DNA of 64,000 nucleotides from contig NZ_VKAC01000001.1 of NCBI RefSeq assembly GCF_008041935.1, forward strand, positions 62,001 to 126,000, written 5' to 3'. The DNA comes from Quadrisphaera setariae (GTDB lineage Bacteria > Actinomycetota > Actinomycetes > Actinomycetales > Quadrisphaeraceae). The position numbers and the translations under genes are program-made. Positions 16,544-23,060 of this stretch are shown in pieces; positions within the stretch are counted from its first letter, which is position 1; each line of letters starts with the position of its first letter. The notes beneath the pieces are model-generated. The model saw only the letters and a program-made list of their open reading frames with translations, made no database searches and was not told the DNA's origin.

Positions 16544-17467
16544 GTGATCGAGGCCCTCGCGCTGAGCAAGCGCCACGGCAGCCGCCTCGCCGTCGACGAC
16601 CTCTCCTTCACCGCGCCGGACGGAGCCGTCACCGGTCTCCTGGGGCCCGCGGGAGCGGGCAAGACCACCGCCCTCCGGCTGGCCGTGGGGCTCGACCGCG
16701 GTGCCGGGACGGTCCTCGTCGACGGCCTGCCCTTCGCGGCGCACCGCCGTCCGTCGCAGGCCGTGGGCGTCGCGCTCGACGCGCGCGCCCTGCACCCCGG
16801 ACGCACCGCCGTGGGGCACCTGCGGGCGCTCGCAGCGGGCGCTGGCGTGCCCCGGCGGCGCGTGGCGGAGGTGCTGGAGCGGGTCGGCCTCGTCGGCGCC
16901 GAGCGGCAGCGCCCGGCGGCGATGCGCCGCGGTGCGGCGGTCCGGCTGGCGGTGGCGGGCGCCCTCCTGGGGCGCCCCCGCACCCTGCTGCTCGACGACC
17001 TCACCACCCACCTCGACGACGACGCGCGCGCGTGGCTGCGCCAGCTGGTCCGGGAGCACGCCGAGGCTGGGGGCTGCGTGCTGCTCGCGGCCGGGCGAGC
17101 CGCCGACGTCGTCGACTGCGCCGACCGCCTCGTGGTGCTGCGGCGCGGCCGCCTCGCCGCCAGCGGACCGGTCGCCGACCTGCTGGCCCACGCGGGCAGC
17201 GCCGTCCTCGTGCGCGCCAGCGACCCCGGCCGCCTGGCCGGCGCCGTCCTGCGCTGGGGCGGCTCGGTCGACCCGCTGCCCGACGGCGCCCTCGTGGTGA
17301 CCGGCCTGGACATGGCGGCCGTCGGGGAGGTGGCGCGCGCTGAGGGGGTCGCCCTCCACGAGCTCACCGCGCGCCTCGCCGACCTCGACTCCTCCCTGCA
17401 GTCCCTGGAGCTGCCCGAGACGGCGCTGGTGTCCGGCGCCCCGCAGCCCTCGGGGGTGGGCGCGTGA
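16544..17467 (+). CDS. ABC transporter ATP-binding protein with eroded catalytic motifs
   Basis: 307 residues. Walker A is intact ('GPAGAGKT', 34-41), and 'VGVALDARALHPGRTAVGHLRALA' resembles the antibiotic/bacteriocin exporter ATPase group. Three other motifs are not canonical. The ABC signature position reads 'AMRRGAAVRLAVAGALLG' with no LSGGQ/SLGM core. Walker B ends LLLDD (148-152) with Asp in place of the catalytic Glu. The switch His is Gly184 in 'LLAAGRAADVV'. ATP binding is therefore plausible but normal hydrolysis doubtful. GTG 16544 is the point where family similarity starts; no clear ribosome site. The stop overlaps the permease start by four bases. Confidence 0.82.
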   Translation: MIEALALSKRHGSRLAVDDLSFTAPDGAVTGLLGPAGAGKTTALRLAVGLDRGAGTVLVDGLPFAAHRRPSQAVGVALDARALHPGRTAVGHLRALAAGAGVPRRRVAEVLERVGLVGAERQRPAAMRRGAAVRLAVAGALLGRPRTLLLDDLTTHLDDDARAWLRQLVREHAEAGGCVLLAAGRAADVVDCADRLVVLRRGRLAASGPVADLLAHAGSAVLVRASDPGRLAGAVLRWGGSVDPLPDGALVVTGLDMAAVGEVARAEGVALHELTARLADLDSSLQSLELPETALVSGAPQPSGVGA

Positions 17468-18258
17468 GCCCGCTCGCGGCACTCGTGGCGGCGCTCAGGC
17501 TCGAGGCGGTCCGGCTGGTCACGGTGCGCTCCACGGCTGTGGTGCTCGCCCTCGCCGCTGTCGTCGGCGGTGCGGGCGCAGCGGCTCTCTGCGCCCTCGC
17601 CCAGCGGGCCGACCTCGGGCGCGGGGGCCTCCTGGAGGCGCTCACGGGCGGCAGCGCCTCGGGCCTGTCCGCCGTCGGCGTGGTCGCGGCCCTGGCCGGC
17701 GCGCTCGTCGCCTCCGGTGACCTGCGGCACGGCGCGGAGCGGACGGCCCTCCTGGTCGTCCCGCGGCGCGGTGCGCTGCTGGCGGCGCGGGCGGTCGTGG
17801 TGGCTGGCTGGTCCTGCGTCCTGGCGCTGGCCGCGCTGGTGGCCGCCGGGGCCGTGGTGGCGCTCTGGCCGGGCCAGGAGCTCGTGGCGCAGGCGCCCCG
17901 GGCCGCCGTCCTGGCGCTGCCCCTGCTCGGCTGGGGCGCGGTCGTGGTGCTGCACGGCGTGGCGGGCCTCGCGCTGGCCACCCTCCTGCGCAGCGCTGTC
18001 GCCGCGGTGGCCGCCGTGATCGCCTGGCCCCTCGTGGTGGAACCCGTGCTGGGGCTCGCGGTGCCGTCCTCCGGCTGGGGCGACCTGCTCGACCAGCTGC
18101 TGCCCGCGGCGGCCGTGTCCCGCCTCGTCGCGATGCCGCCGGTGGCGGCAGGGCCGGAGTGGGCCGTCGGCACGGCCGTGGCGGGCGTGGCGCTGGCCGC
18201 CGCCGTCGCGGCGCTGGTGCTGGCGGTCGCCGTGCGCGCCGCGCGCCGCGACGCCTGA
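17464..18258 (+). CDS. ABC-2 type permease subunit
   Basis: 264 residues with about six hydrophobic segments, beginning 'LEAVRLVTVRSTAVVLALAAVV' (the usual short cytosolic lead and first helix of ABC-2 permeases), then 'GVVAALAGALVASGDLRHGAERTALLVVPRR', 'AVVVAGWSCVLALAALVAAGAVVALW' and two C-terminal helices. GTG overlaps the upstream ATPase stop (GTGA), so the two are made together. The exported substrate is unknown; this family often handles peptides, lipids or drugs. Convergent with yajQ. Confidence 0.8.
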   Translation: MSPLAALVAALRLEAVRLVTVRSTAVVLALAAVVGGAGAAALCALAQRADLGRGGLLEALTGGSASGLSAVGVVAALAGALVASGDLRHGAERTALLVVPRRGALLAARAVVVAGWSCVLALAALVAAGAVVALWPGQELVAQAPRAAVLALPLLGWGAVVVLHGVAGLALATLLRSAVAAVAAVIAWPLVVEPVLGLAVPSSGWGDLLDQLLPAAAVSRLVAMPPVAAGPEWAVGTAVAGVALAAAVAALVLAVAVRAARRDA

Positions 18259-18303
18259 GGGCCCCAGGCGTCCTCGGGAGCCGCCAGGCCCGCCCGCGGG
18301 GCC

Positions 18304-18798
18304 TCAGCGGTAGTTGACGAACTGCAGGGCGACGTCGAGGTCTGCCGCCTTGAGCAGCGCGATGACGGCCTGGAGGTCGTCGCGGCTCTTGGCCGACACC
18401 CGCAGCTCGTCGCCGGTGACCTGCGTCTTGACGCCCTTGGGGCCCTCGTCGCGGACGATCTTGCCGATCTTCTTGGCGTCCTCCTGGCTCAGCCCCTCCT
18501 TGAGGGAGGCGTCGAGCCGGTACTCCTTGCCCGACACCCGGGGCTCACCGGCGTCGAGGGCCTTCAGCGACACGCCGCGCTTGATGAGCTTCGTCTGCAG
18601 CACGTCCAGCACCGCCTTGACGCGCTCCTCGCTGTTGGCGCTCATGGCGATGACCTCGGTGCCGCTCCACTCCACGGACGCCCCGGTGCCCTTGAAGTCG
18701 TACCGCTGGGCGATCTCCTTGGCGGCCTGGTTCAGGGCGTTGTCGACCTCCTGGCGGTCGAGCTTGCTGACGACGTCGAACGACGACTCGCTGGCCAC
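18304..18798 (-). CDS. YajQ-family nucleotide-binding protein
   Basis: 164 residues, full length for YajQ/UPF0234. '[20 protein letters not shown]' at the start, '[13 protein letters not shown]' and the ending '[16 protein letters not shown]' are diagnostic. Family members bind nucleotides, and some bind cyclic di-GMP as transcription co-regulators. The GTG at 18798 is preceded by AGGAGG, which decides it over an upstream in-frame ATG. It converges with the ABC permease; the 45-base gap holds an imperfect stem (ctgagggcccc / ggggcctcag) that may act as a terminator. Confidence 0.93.
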   Translation of the reverse strand: MASESSFDVVSKLDRQEVDNALNQAAKEIAQRYDFKGTGASVEWSGTEVIAMSANSEERVKAVLDVLQTKLIKRGVSLKALDAGEPRVSGKEYRLDASLKEGLSQEDAKKIGKIVRDEGPKGVKTQVTGDELRVSAKSRDDLQAVIALLKAADLDVALQFVNYR

Positions 18799-18899
18799 GG
18801 GGGTGCCTCCTGGGGGGCTGGTGAGGGCTGGTCGGTGCTGGTCCTCGCACTCGGGGGCGCGCCCCGCGAAGGGGATGCGCCGCACCCGGCGGAGGACTT

Positions 18900-18907
18900 G
18901 CTATCGT
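18900..18907 (+). promoter_or_regulatory. extended -10 promoter element of tRNA-Tyr
   Basis: TATCGT (18902-18907) preceded by TTG, an extended -10 pattern, 10 bases before the mature tRNA-Tyr 5' end. Confidence 0.4.
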
Positions 18908-18917
18908 AGGCAGCCGC

Positions 18918-18999
18918 GGCAGGTTGCCCGAGCGGCCAATGGGAGCTGACTGTAAATCAGCCGGCAATGCCTTCGCAGGTTCGAATCCTGCACCTGCCA
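18918..18999 (+). tRNA. tRNA-Tyr (GTA)
   Basis: 82-base class II tRNA: acceptor GGCAGGT pairs with ACCTGCC, discriminator A, anticodon loop with GTA at 18952-18954, a long variable arm, and T-loop TTCGAAT. The 3' CCA is not encoded. Confidence 0.93.
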
Positions 19000-19042
19000 C
19001 GCGAGTCCGCGGGTCCTGCGCGGTCCTCCTCCGGAGGCCGTG

Positions 19043-19048
19043 TAGGCT
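19043..19048 (+). promoter_or_regulatory. -10 box (TAGGCT) of tRNA-Thr
   Basis: TAGGCT lies 11 bases before the tRNA-Thr 5' end, at the distance expected for a short pre-tRNA leader. Confidence 0.4.
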
Positions 19049-19059
19049 CGCGGTCGCCG

Positions 19060-19135
19060 GCCCCGATAGCTCAGTCGGCAGAGCGTCTCCATGGTAAGGA
19101 GAAGGTCTAGGGTTCGATTCCCTATCGGGGCTCCA
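19060..19135 (+). tRNA. tRNA-Thr (GGT)
   Basis: Acceptor GCCCCGA/TCGGGGC, anticodon loop ATGGTAA with GGT at 19093-19095, T-loop TTCGATT. Ends with discriminator T and an encoded CCA (19133-19135), unlike the other three tRNAs here. Confidence 0.95.
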
Positions 19136-19137
19136 CG

Positions 19138-19167
19138 GCTGGTCAGCGGCGCGAGCCGCTGACCAGC
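19138..19167 (+). terminator. hairpin after tRNA-Thr
   Basis: Perfect 13-base arms (19138-19150 and 19155-19167) around a GCGA tetraloop, beginning three bases after the tRNA-Thr CCA and ending just before tRNA-Met. A terminator or processing signal; no T-tract. Confidence 0.5.
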
Positions 19168-19173
19168 TCCCCA

Positions 19174-19247
19174 GGCGGGGTAGCTCAGTTGGCGAGAGCG
19201 CACGACTCATAATCGTGAGGTCGAGGGTTCGAGTCCCTCTCCCGCTA
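19174..19247 (+). tRNA. tRNA-Met (CAT), elongator type
   Basis: Acceptor GGCGGGG pairs with TCCCGCT (terminal G-T wobbles), discriminator A. Anticodon CAT at 19208-19210 in stem CACGA/TCGTG, T-loop TTCGAGT. The anticodon stem lacks the three G-C pairs of initiators, so it is the elongator. No encoded CCA. Confidence 0.93.
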
Positions 19248-19280
19248 CGCGCTGCACGTCGTCCCCCGGGAGCCGGCTGG

Positions 19281-19309
19281 TCAAGACCAGTCCTGGCGCC
19301 GCGTAGACT
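19281..19309 (+). promoter_or_regulatory. candidate promoter of rpmG
   Basis: TAGACT (19304-19309) matches TANNNT; a weak -35 (TCAAGA, 19281-19286) is 17 bases upstream. The same TAGACTG context recurs before rplJ. Confidence 0.35.
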
Positions 19310-19377
19310 GCTGCGCCGAACCCGTGCCGCCGCACCCGATGCGGACGGCTTGTGCAGATGTGAGAGGACGGCCTGCC

Positions 19378-19548
19378 GTGGCCAGCAAGTCGACCGACGT
19401 CCGGCCGAAGATCACGCTCGCGTGCACCGAGTGCAAGGAGCGGAACTACATCACCAAGAAGAACCGGCGCAACGACCCGGACCGCCTGGAGATGAAGAAG
19501 TTCTGCCCGCGCGACGGCCGCCACACCACCCACCGCGAGACCCGCTGA
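19378..19548 (+). CDS. rpmG: 50S ribosomal protein L33
   Basis: 56 residues: '[32 protein letters not shown]' is diagnostic of L33. Zinc-binding forms carry two CxxC pairs. Here the first (CTEC) is intact but the second reads CPRD, so one of four ligands is Asp, and zinc binding may be weakened or use the carboxylate. GTG at 19378 is chosen because similarity starts there and GAGAGGA lies upstream. It stands before two MaoC dehydratase genes, as in many actinobacteria. Confidence 0.95.
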   Translation: MASKSTDVRPKITLACTECKERNYITKKNRRNDPDRLEMKKFCPRDGRHTTHRETR

Positions 19549-19568
19549 CCCTCGTCAGCGGCGCCGCT

Positions 19569-20012
19569 GTGCCGAACCCCGCCGACCAGGTCGGCCGCAC
19601 GTGGCCGTCCGGAGACACCCTCGAGGTGTCCCGGGCGGCCATCGCTGCGTTCGCCGAGGCCACCGGAGCCACCCACCCCGCCCACGTCGACGTCGACGCG
19701 GCGCGCGAGCTCGGGTACACGGACGTCGTCGCCCCGCCGACCTTCCTCGTGGGTCTGGCGCAGGCGAGCGACGCGCGCTTCGTGGACGACCCCGCCTCCG
19801 GCGTCGACTTCTCCCGCGTCGTCCACGGCGAGCAGCGCTTCACCCACCACCGCCCCGTGGTCGCGGGTGACCGCCTCGTGGCGGCCCTCACCGTCGAGTC
19901 CGTGCGCCGCATGGCCGGCAACGACCTCGTGACCACGCGCAACGAGATCACCACCGAGGACGGTGTCCCGGTGTGCACCGCCACGTCGATGCTCGTGGTC
20001 CGCGGCGAGTGA
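19569..20012 (+). CDS. MaoC-like dehydratase, FAS1-like domain (HadA type)
   Basis: 147 residues, hot-dog fold. 'EVSRAAIAAFAEATGATHPAHVD' and 'DVVAPPTFLVGLAQA' match the FAS1-like dehydratase N-terminal family (HadA/Rv0635 type), which pairs with a catalytic MaoC partner to dehydrate 3-hydroxyacyl thioesters in fatty acid synthesis. The family usually lacks the catalytic His in this subunit, consistent with no D-x4-H motif here. GTG start 20 bases after the rpmG stop; the next gene follows 16 bases later, so the pair probably forms a heterodimer. Confidence 0.85.
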   Translation: MPNPADQVGRTWPSGDTLEVSRAAIAAFAEATGATHPAHVDVDAARELGYTDVVAPPTFLVGLAQASDARFVDDPASGVDFSRVVHGEQRFTHHRPVVAGDRLVAALTVESVRRMAGNDLVTTRNEITTEDGVPVCTATSMLVVRGE

Positions 20013-20028
20013 GGGGAGCCACGCGCTC

Positions 20029-20457
20029 ATGACCACCCTGACGACCTCCCAGGTGTCCGTCGGTGACGCCGTGGGTTCCACGACCGTCCACCTCACCCGC
20101 GCCGACCTCGTGCGCTACGCGGACGCCAGCGGCGACCAGAACCCCATCCACCAGTCCGACGAGGTGGCGCGCTCCGTGGGGCTGCCGGGGGTCATCGCCC
20201 ACGGCATGCTCACCATGGGCGCCGCCGTCCGCGTCGTCGTCGACTGGTGCGGCGACCCCGGTGCCGTCGTGGACTACGGCACCCGCTTCACCGGCCAGGT
20301 CCCCGTCGACGCCGAGAGCGGCGCTGACCTCGAGGTCAGTGCCGTCGTCGGCGCTGTCGACGCCGAGGCCGGCACGGTCCGCGTCGACCTGACCGCCACG
20401 TGCGGCGGCACCCGCGTGCTCGGTCGAGCGCGCGCCGTCGTGCGCCTGCCCGCCTGA
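20029..20457 (+). CDS. MaoC-like dehydratase, catalytic subunit (HadB type)
   Basis: 142 residues, MaoC hot-dog domain. 'YADASGDQNPIHQSDEVARSVGLPGVIAHGMLTMG' contains the catalytic Asp and His (DQNPIH) of hydratase 2 enzymes. Partner of the preceding subunit; together they would act as (3R)-hydroxyacyl-ACP dehydratase. ATG 20029 lies ten bases after a GAGGGGAG site. Downstream is the convergent lacI-type gene, which breaks the usual order leading to murB or a hadC/tRNA-Trp block. Confidence 0.88.
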   Translation: MTTLTTSQVSVGDAVGSTTVHLTRADLVRYADASGDQNPIHQSDEVARSVGLPGVIAHGMLTMGAAVRVVVDWCGDPGAVVDYGTRFTGQVPVDAESGADLEVSAVVGAVDAEAGTVRVDLTATCGGTRVLGRARAVVRLPA

Positions 20458-20479
20458 GCCCCCGCCCGAGCCGCGGCCC

Positions 20480-21637
20480 TCACCGGGGCGGGCTCGCGCT
20501 CGTCGTCCCGACGACCAGCTCCACGGGCAGGTGCACGGGCTGCGGGACCCCTCCCGCGAGGAGGGTCGCCACCATCCGTCCGGCCTCTCGACCACGGTCC
20601 GCCGCCGGCTGGCGCACCGTGGTCAGCCGGTCCTCGCCCAGCCACGGCGTCTCCACGCCGTCGTAGCCCGTGACGGACAGCTCCTGCGGGACCCGCAGCC
20701 CCAGGGCCCGGGCGGCCTGGACCACGCCGACGGCCAGCAGGTCTGACTGCGCGACGACGGCGGTCGGGCGCCGCGGGGCCGGCAGCAGCGCGCCGGCGCC
20801 GTCGCAGAGGAGGGCCCGCGCCGCGGCCTCGCCCTCCTCTCGCGAGTTGGTGGCCGTCTCCCAGGTGCGCAGCGCGGGGGCGTCCTCGCCGCGCAGGACG
20901 TCCTCGGTGCCCGCCAGGCGCTCCCAGGCGTCGTTGTAGCCGCGGGTGCTGCGGCGGGCGCCCTCGAGCCACCCCCGCCGGCGGTGGGGGCCCCACGGCA
21001 GGGCCACGACACCCACCGCCGCGTGCCCGAGCCCAGCCAGGTGCTGCGCCACCTGTCGCGCCGCTCCGCGGTTGTCGAGGTCGACCAGGTGCACGCCGTC
21101 CCGGTAGGGGCCCTCGACGCCCACCACGGGCACGCGCCGGCGCAGCAGGAGGTCCAGGGCGGGGTCGTCGTCGCCGCCGCAGGTCGCGAAGACGACGGCG
21201 TCCAGGGGGGCCTGCTCGACCACGGCGAGGCGTGAGGGGTCGTCCTCGACGCCGCCGATGAGCAGCAGGCCGGCGCCGAGCGCCCCGACCTCGTCGGCGA
21301 GGGCGTCGAGCTGCACGACCGCCAGCGGGTCGGCGAAGGCGTAGCCCAGCCGGTCTCCCACGACGACGCCGACCACGCGGGAGCGCCCGCGCCGCAGCGA
21401 GCGCGCCAGCGGGTCCGGGCCGGCGTAGCCGAGCTCGGCGGCCGCGGCGAGCACGCGCTCTCGCGTCCCGGGCACCACGCGGGCGTCCCCCGAGAAGGCG
21501 AGCGAGGCCGTCGAGGTGGACACGCCGGCGCGGGCCGCCACCTGCTTGAGGGTGGGGCGCGCCCGACGACCGCTGCCGCGCTCCGCCGCGCCCGCCCCGT
21601 CGACCGAGCCCGCGTCGCCTTGACCCGCCTCCCGCAC
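20480..21637 (-). CDS. LacI-family transcriptional regulator
   Basis: 385 residues. A basic N-terminal tail (1-28) leads to the LacI helix-turn-helix 'PTLKQVAARAGVSTSTASLAFSG' (28-50) and hinge 'RVVPGTRERVLAAAAELGYAGPDPLARSLR'. A periplasmic-binding-like sensor domain follows ('VVGVVVGDRLGYAFADPLAVVQLDALADE'), ending with 'VTGYDGVETPWLGEDRLTTVRQP', typical of effector-binding family members. Effector probably a sugar or nucleoside, unknown. GTG 21637 is supported by a TAGGCT box 7 bases upstream (leaderless). A palindromic operator lies directly behind that box and between it and the divergent MFS gene, so the regulator likely controls both. Confidence 0.88.
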   Translation of the reverse strand: MREAGQGDAGSVDGAGAAERGSGRRARPTLKQVAARAGVSTSTASLAFSGDARVVPGTRERVLAAAAELGYAGPDPLARSLRRGRSRVVGVVVGDRLGYAFADPLAVVQLDALADEVGALGAGLLLIGGVEDDPSRLAVVEQAPLDAVVFATCGGDDDPALDLLLRRRVPVVGVEGPYRDGVHLVDLDNRGAARQVAQHLAGLGHAAVGVVALPWGPHRRRGWLEGARRSTRGYNDAWERLAGTEDVLRGEDAPALRTWETATNSREEGEAAARALLCDGAGALLPAPRRPTAVVAQSDLLAVGVVQAARALGLRVPQELSVTGYDGVETPWLGEDRLTTVRQPAADRGREAGRMVATLLAGGVPQPVHLPVELVVGTTSASPPR

Positions 21638-21644
21638 GGGTGCG

Positions 21645-21668
21645 AGCCTAGTCGTCGAATCGATTCGA
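21645..21668. promoter_or_regulatory. lacI-type operator and overlapping -10 box
   Basis: Perfect 14-base palindrome TCGAATCGATTCGA (21655-21668) with the central CG expected of LacI-family operators. On the minus strand it is followed after four bases by TAGGCT (21650-21645), the -10 box of the regulator gene, so bound repressor would cover the -10/-35 spacer. It is 51 bases upstream of the divergent MFS start. Confidence 0.65.
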
Positions 21669-21719
21669 TCGTGGGCGGGGCGCGACTGCGCCGGCCCCTC
21701 CAGCGCTGGAGCTCCCCCC

Positions 21720-23051
21720 GTGTCCACCACCCCCTCGGCCGCCGGCGTCGGCGCTGGGCCCACCCGCCGCAGCGCACCGTCGCAGCAGGTCCGCGCCGCG
21801 CGCACGGCCGTCTTCGTCGTCTTCGCCCTCAACGGCATCGCCTTCGCCACCTGGGCGTCGCGGCTGCCGACCACCCGTGACGACCTCGGGCTGTCCCAGG
21901 CCCAGCTCGGCCTGCTCCTGCTCTGCATCGCCGTCGGCTCGGTCACCGCGCTGCCCACCGCGGGACCCCTGGCCGCCCGCATCGGCACCACCCGCCTCGT
22001 GCGGCTCGCCACGGTCCTCGGGCTGGGCGGGCTGGCGTGGGCCTCGTTCTCCGCGTCCGCCCTGCACTCGGTGCCGCTGACCGTGGTGGGCATGGTCTTC
22101 ATGGGCGTCGGGATCGGCGCGTGGGACGTCGGCATGAACCTCGAGGGCGCCCTGGTCGAGCAGCACCTCGGCCGCGCGATCATGCCGGCCTTCCACGCCG
22201 GCTTCAGCGGGGGCACGGTGCTGTCGGCAGGGCTCGGCGCCCTCATGGCCTGGGGCGACGTGCCGGTCTGGGTGCACGCGGCCGGCGTCGCGGTGGTCTC
22301 CCTGGCCCTGCTGTGGTGGTCCAGCGGCCGCTTCCTGCCCGAAGGCGGGCGCGCTCCTGGAGCCGCCGGCGCCGGGGCCGCCTCTCCCGCCGCGCAGGGC
22401 GCCACCGCTGACCCGGCTGCCACCGCCGGGGTCGCGCCGGCGCGGCTGAGCGCGCTGGGCGCCTGGCGCGAGCCGCGCACGCTGCTCATCGGCGTCCTCG
22501 TGCTCTCCGCCGCCTTCACCGAGGGCACGGCCAACGACTGGATGGCCATCGCCCTCGTGGACGGCTACGGCGCGTCCGCCGCGGTCGGTGCCGTCGGCTT
22601 CGCCGTCTTCCTCTCCGCGATGACCGCGGCCCGCCTCGGCGGGCAGTGGGCCCTGGACCGCTGGGGGCGCGTGCCCGTCCTGCGCGCCACCACCGGGCTC
22701 GGGGCCGTCGGCGCGCTGCTGGTGGTCTTCGGCGAGTGGCTGCCGCTCGCGCTGGTCGGTGCCGTCCTGTGGGGAGCGGGAGCCGCGCTCGGTTTCCCGG
22801 TGGGCATCAGCGCCGCCGCCGACGACCCGCAGCGCGCCGCCGTGCGCGTCAGCGTGGTCACGACCATCGGCTACACCGCGTTCCTCGCGGGCCCGCCCCT
22901 GCTCGGCTTCCTCGGCGAGCACGTGGGCGTCCTCGACTCGCTGCTCGTCGTGGCCCTCGTGGCCGTGCCCTCGCTCCTGGTCAGCCGCGTGGCCCGACCG
23001 GCGGCGGGCTCTCCTGGCGAGCGCCGCGACGCCGCCGGGAGCACCGCCTAG
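21720..23051 (+). CDS. MFS transporter, probable target of the adjacent LacI regulator
   Basis: 443 residues, twelve predicted helices, major facilitator superfamily. 'AVFVVFALNGIAFATWASRLPTTRDDLGLSQAQLGLLLLCIAVGS' begins it, and 'GVGIGAWDVGMNLEG' with 'FHAGFSGGTVLSAGLGAL' resembles the YbjJ/fucose-permease-like subgroup. Substrate unknown. A central Ala/Pro-rich loop (about 200-238) joins the halves. GTG start with GGAG upstream. Divergent from lacI with a shared operator. The TAG stop forms the first three bases of the murB -10 box. Confidence 0.85.
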   Translation: MSTTPSAAGVGAGPTRRSAPSQQVRAARTAVFVVFALNGIAFATWASRLPTTRDDLGLSQAQLGLLLLCIAVGSVTALPTAGPLAARIGTTRLVRLATVLGLGGLAWASFSASALHSVPLTVVGMVFMGVGIGAWDVGMNLEGALVEQHLGRAIMPAFHAGFSGGTVLSAGLGALMAWGDVPVWVHAAGVAVVSLALLWWSSGRFLPEGGRAPGAAGAGAASPAAQGATADPAATAGVAPARLSALGAWREPRTLLIGVLVLSAAFTEGTANDWMAIALVDGYGASAAVGAVGFAVFLSAMTAARLGGQWALDRWGRVPVLRATTGLGAVGALLVVFGEWLPLALVGAVLWGAGAALGFPVGISAAADDPQRAAVRVSVVTTIGYTAFLAGPPLLGFLGEHVGVLDSLLVVALVAVPSLLVSRVARPAAGSPGERRDAAGSTA

Positions 23052-23054
23052 CCT
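23049..23054 (+). promoter_or_regulatory. -10 box (TAGCCT) of murB
   Basis: TAGCCT overlaps the stop codon of the MFS gene (23049-23051) and is followed by exactly six bases and the murB GTG, predicting a leaderless murB mRNA. Confidence 0.45.
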
Positions 23055-23060
23055 GCTGCC

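Noticed and set aside
12250-17955. Single minus-strand frame of about 1900 codons
   Set aside because: Only its downstream part (12250-13383) is korB. The rest is the antisense or off-frame shadow of korA, htpX and the ABC genes; high GC removes stop codons.
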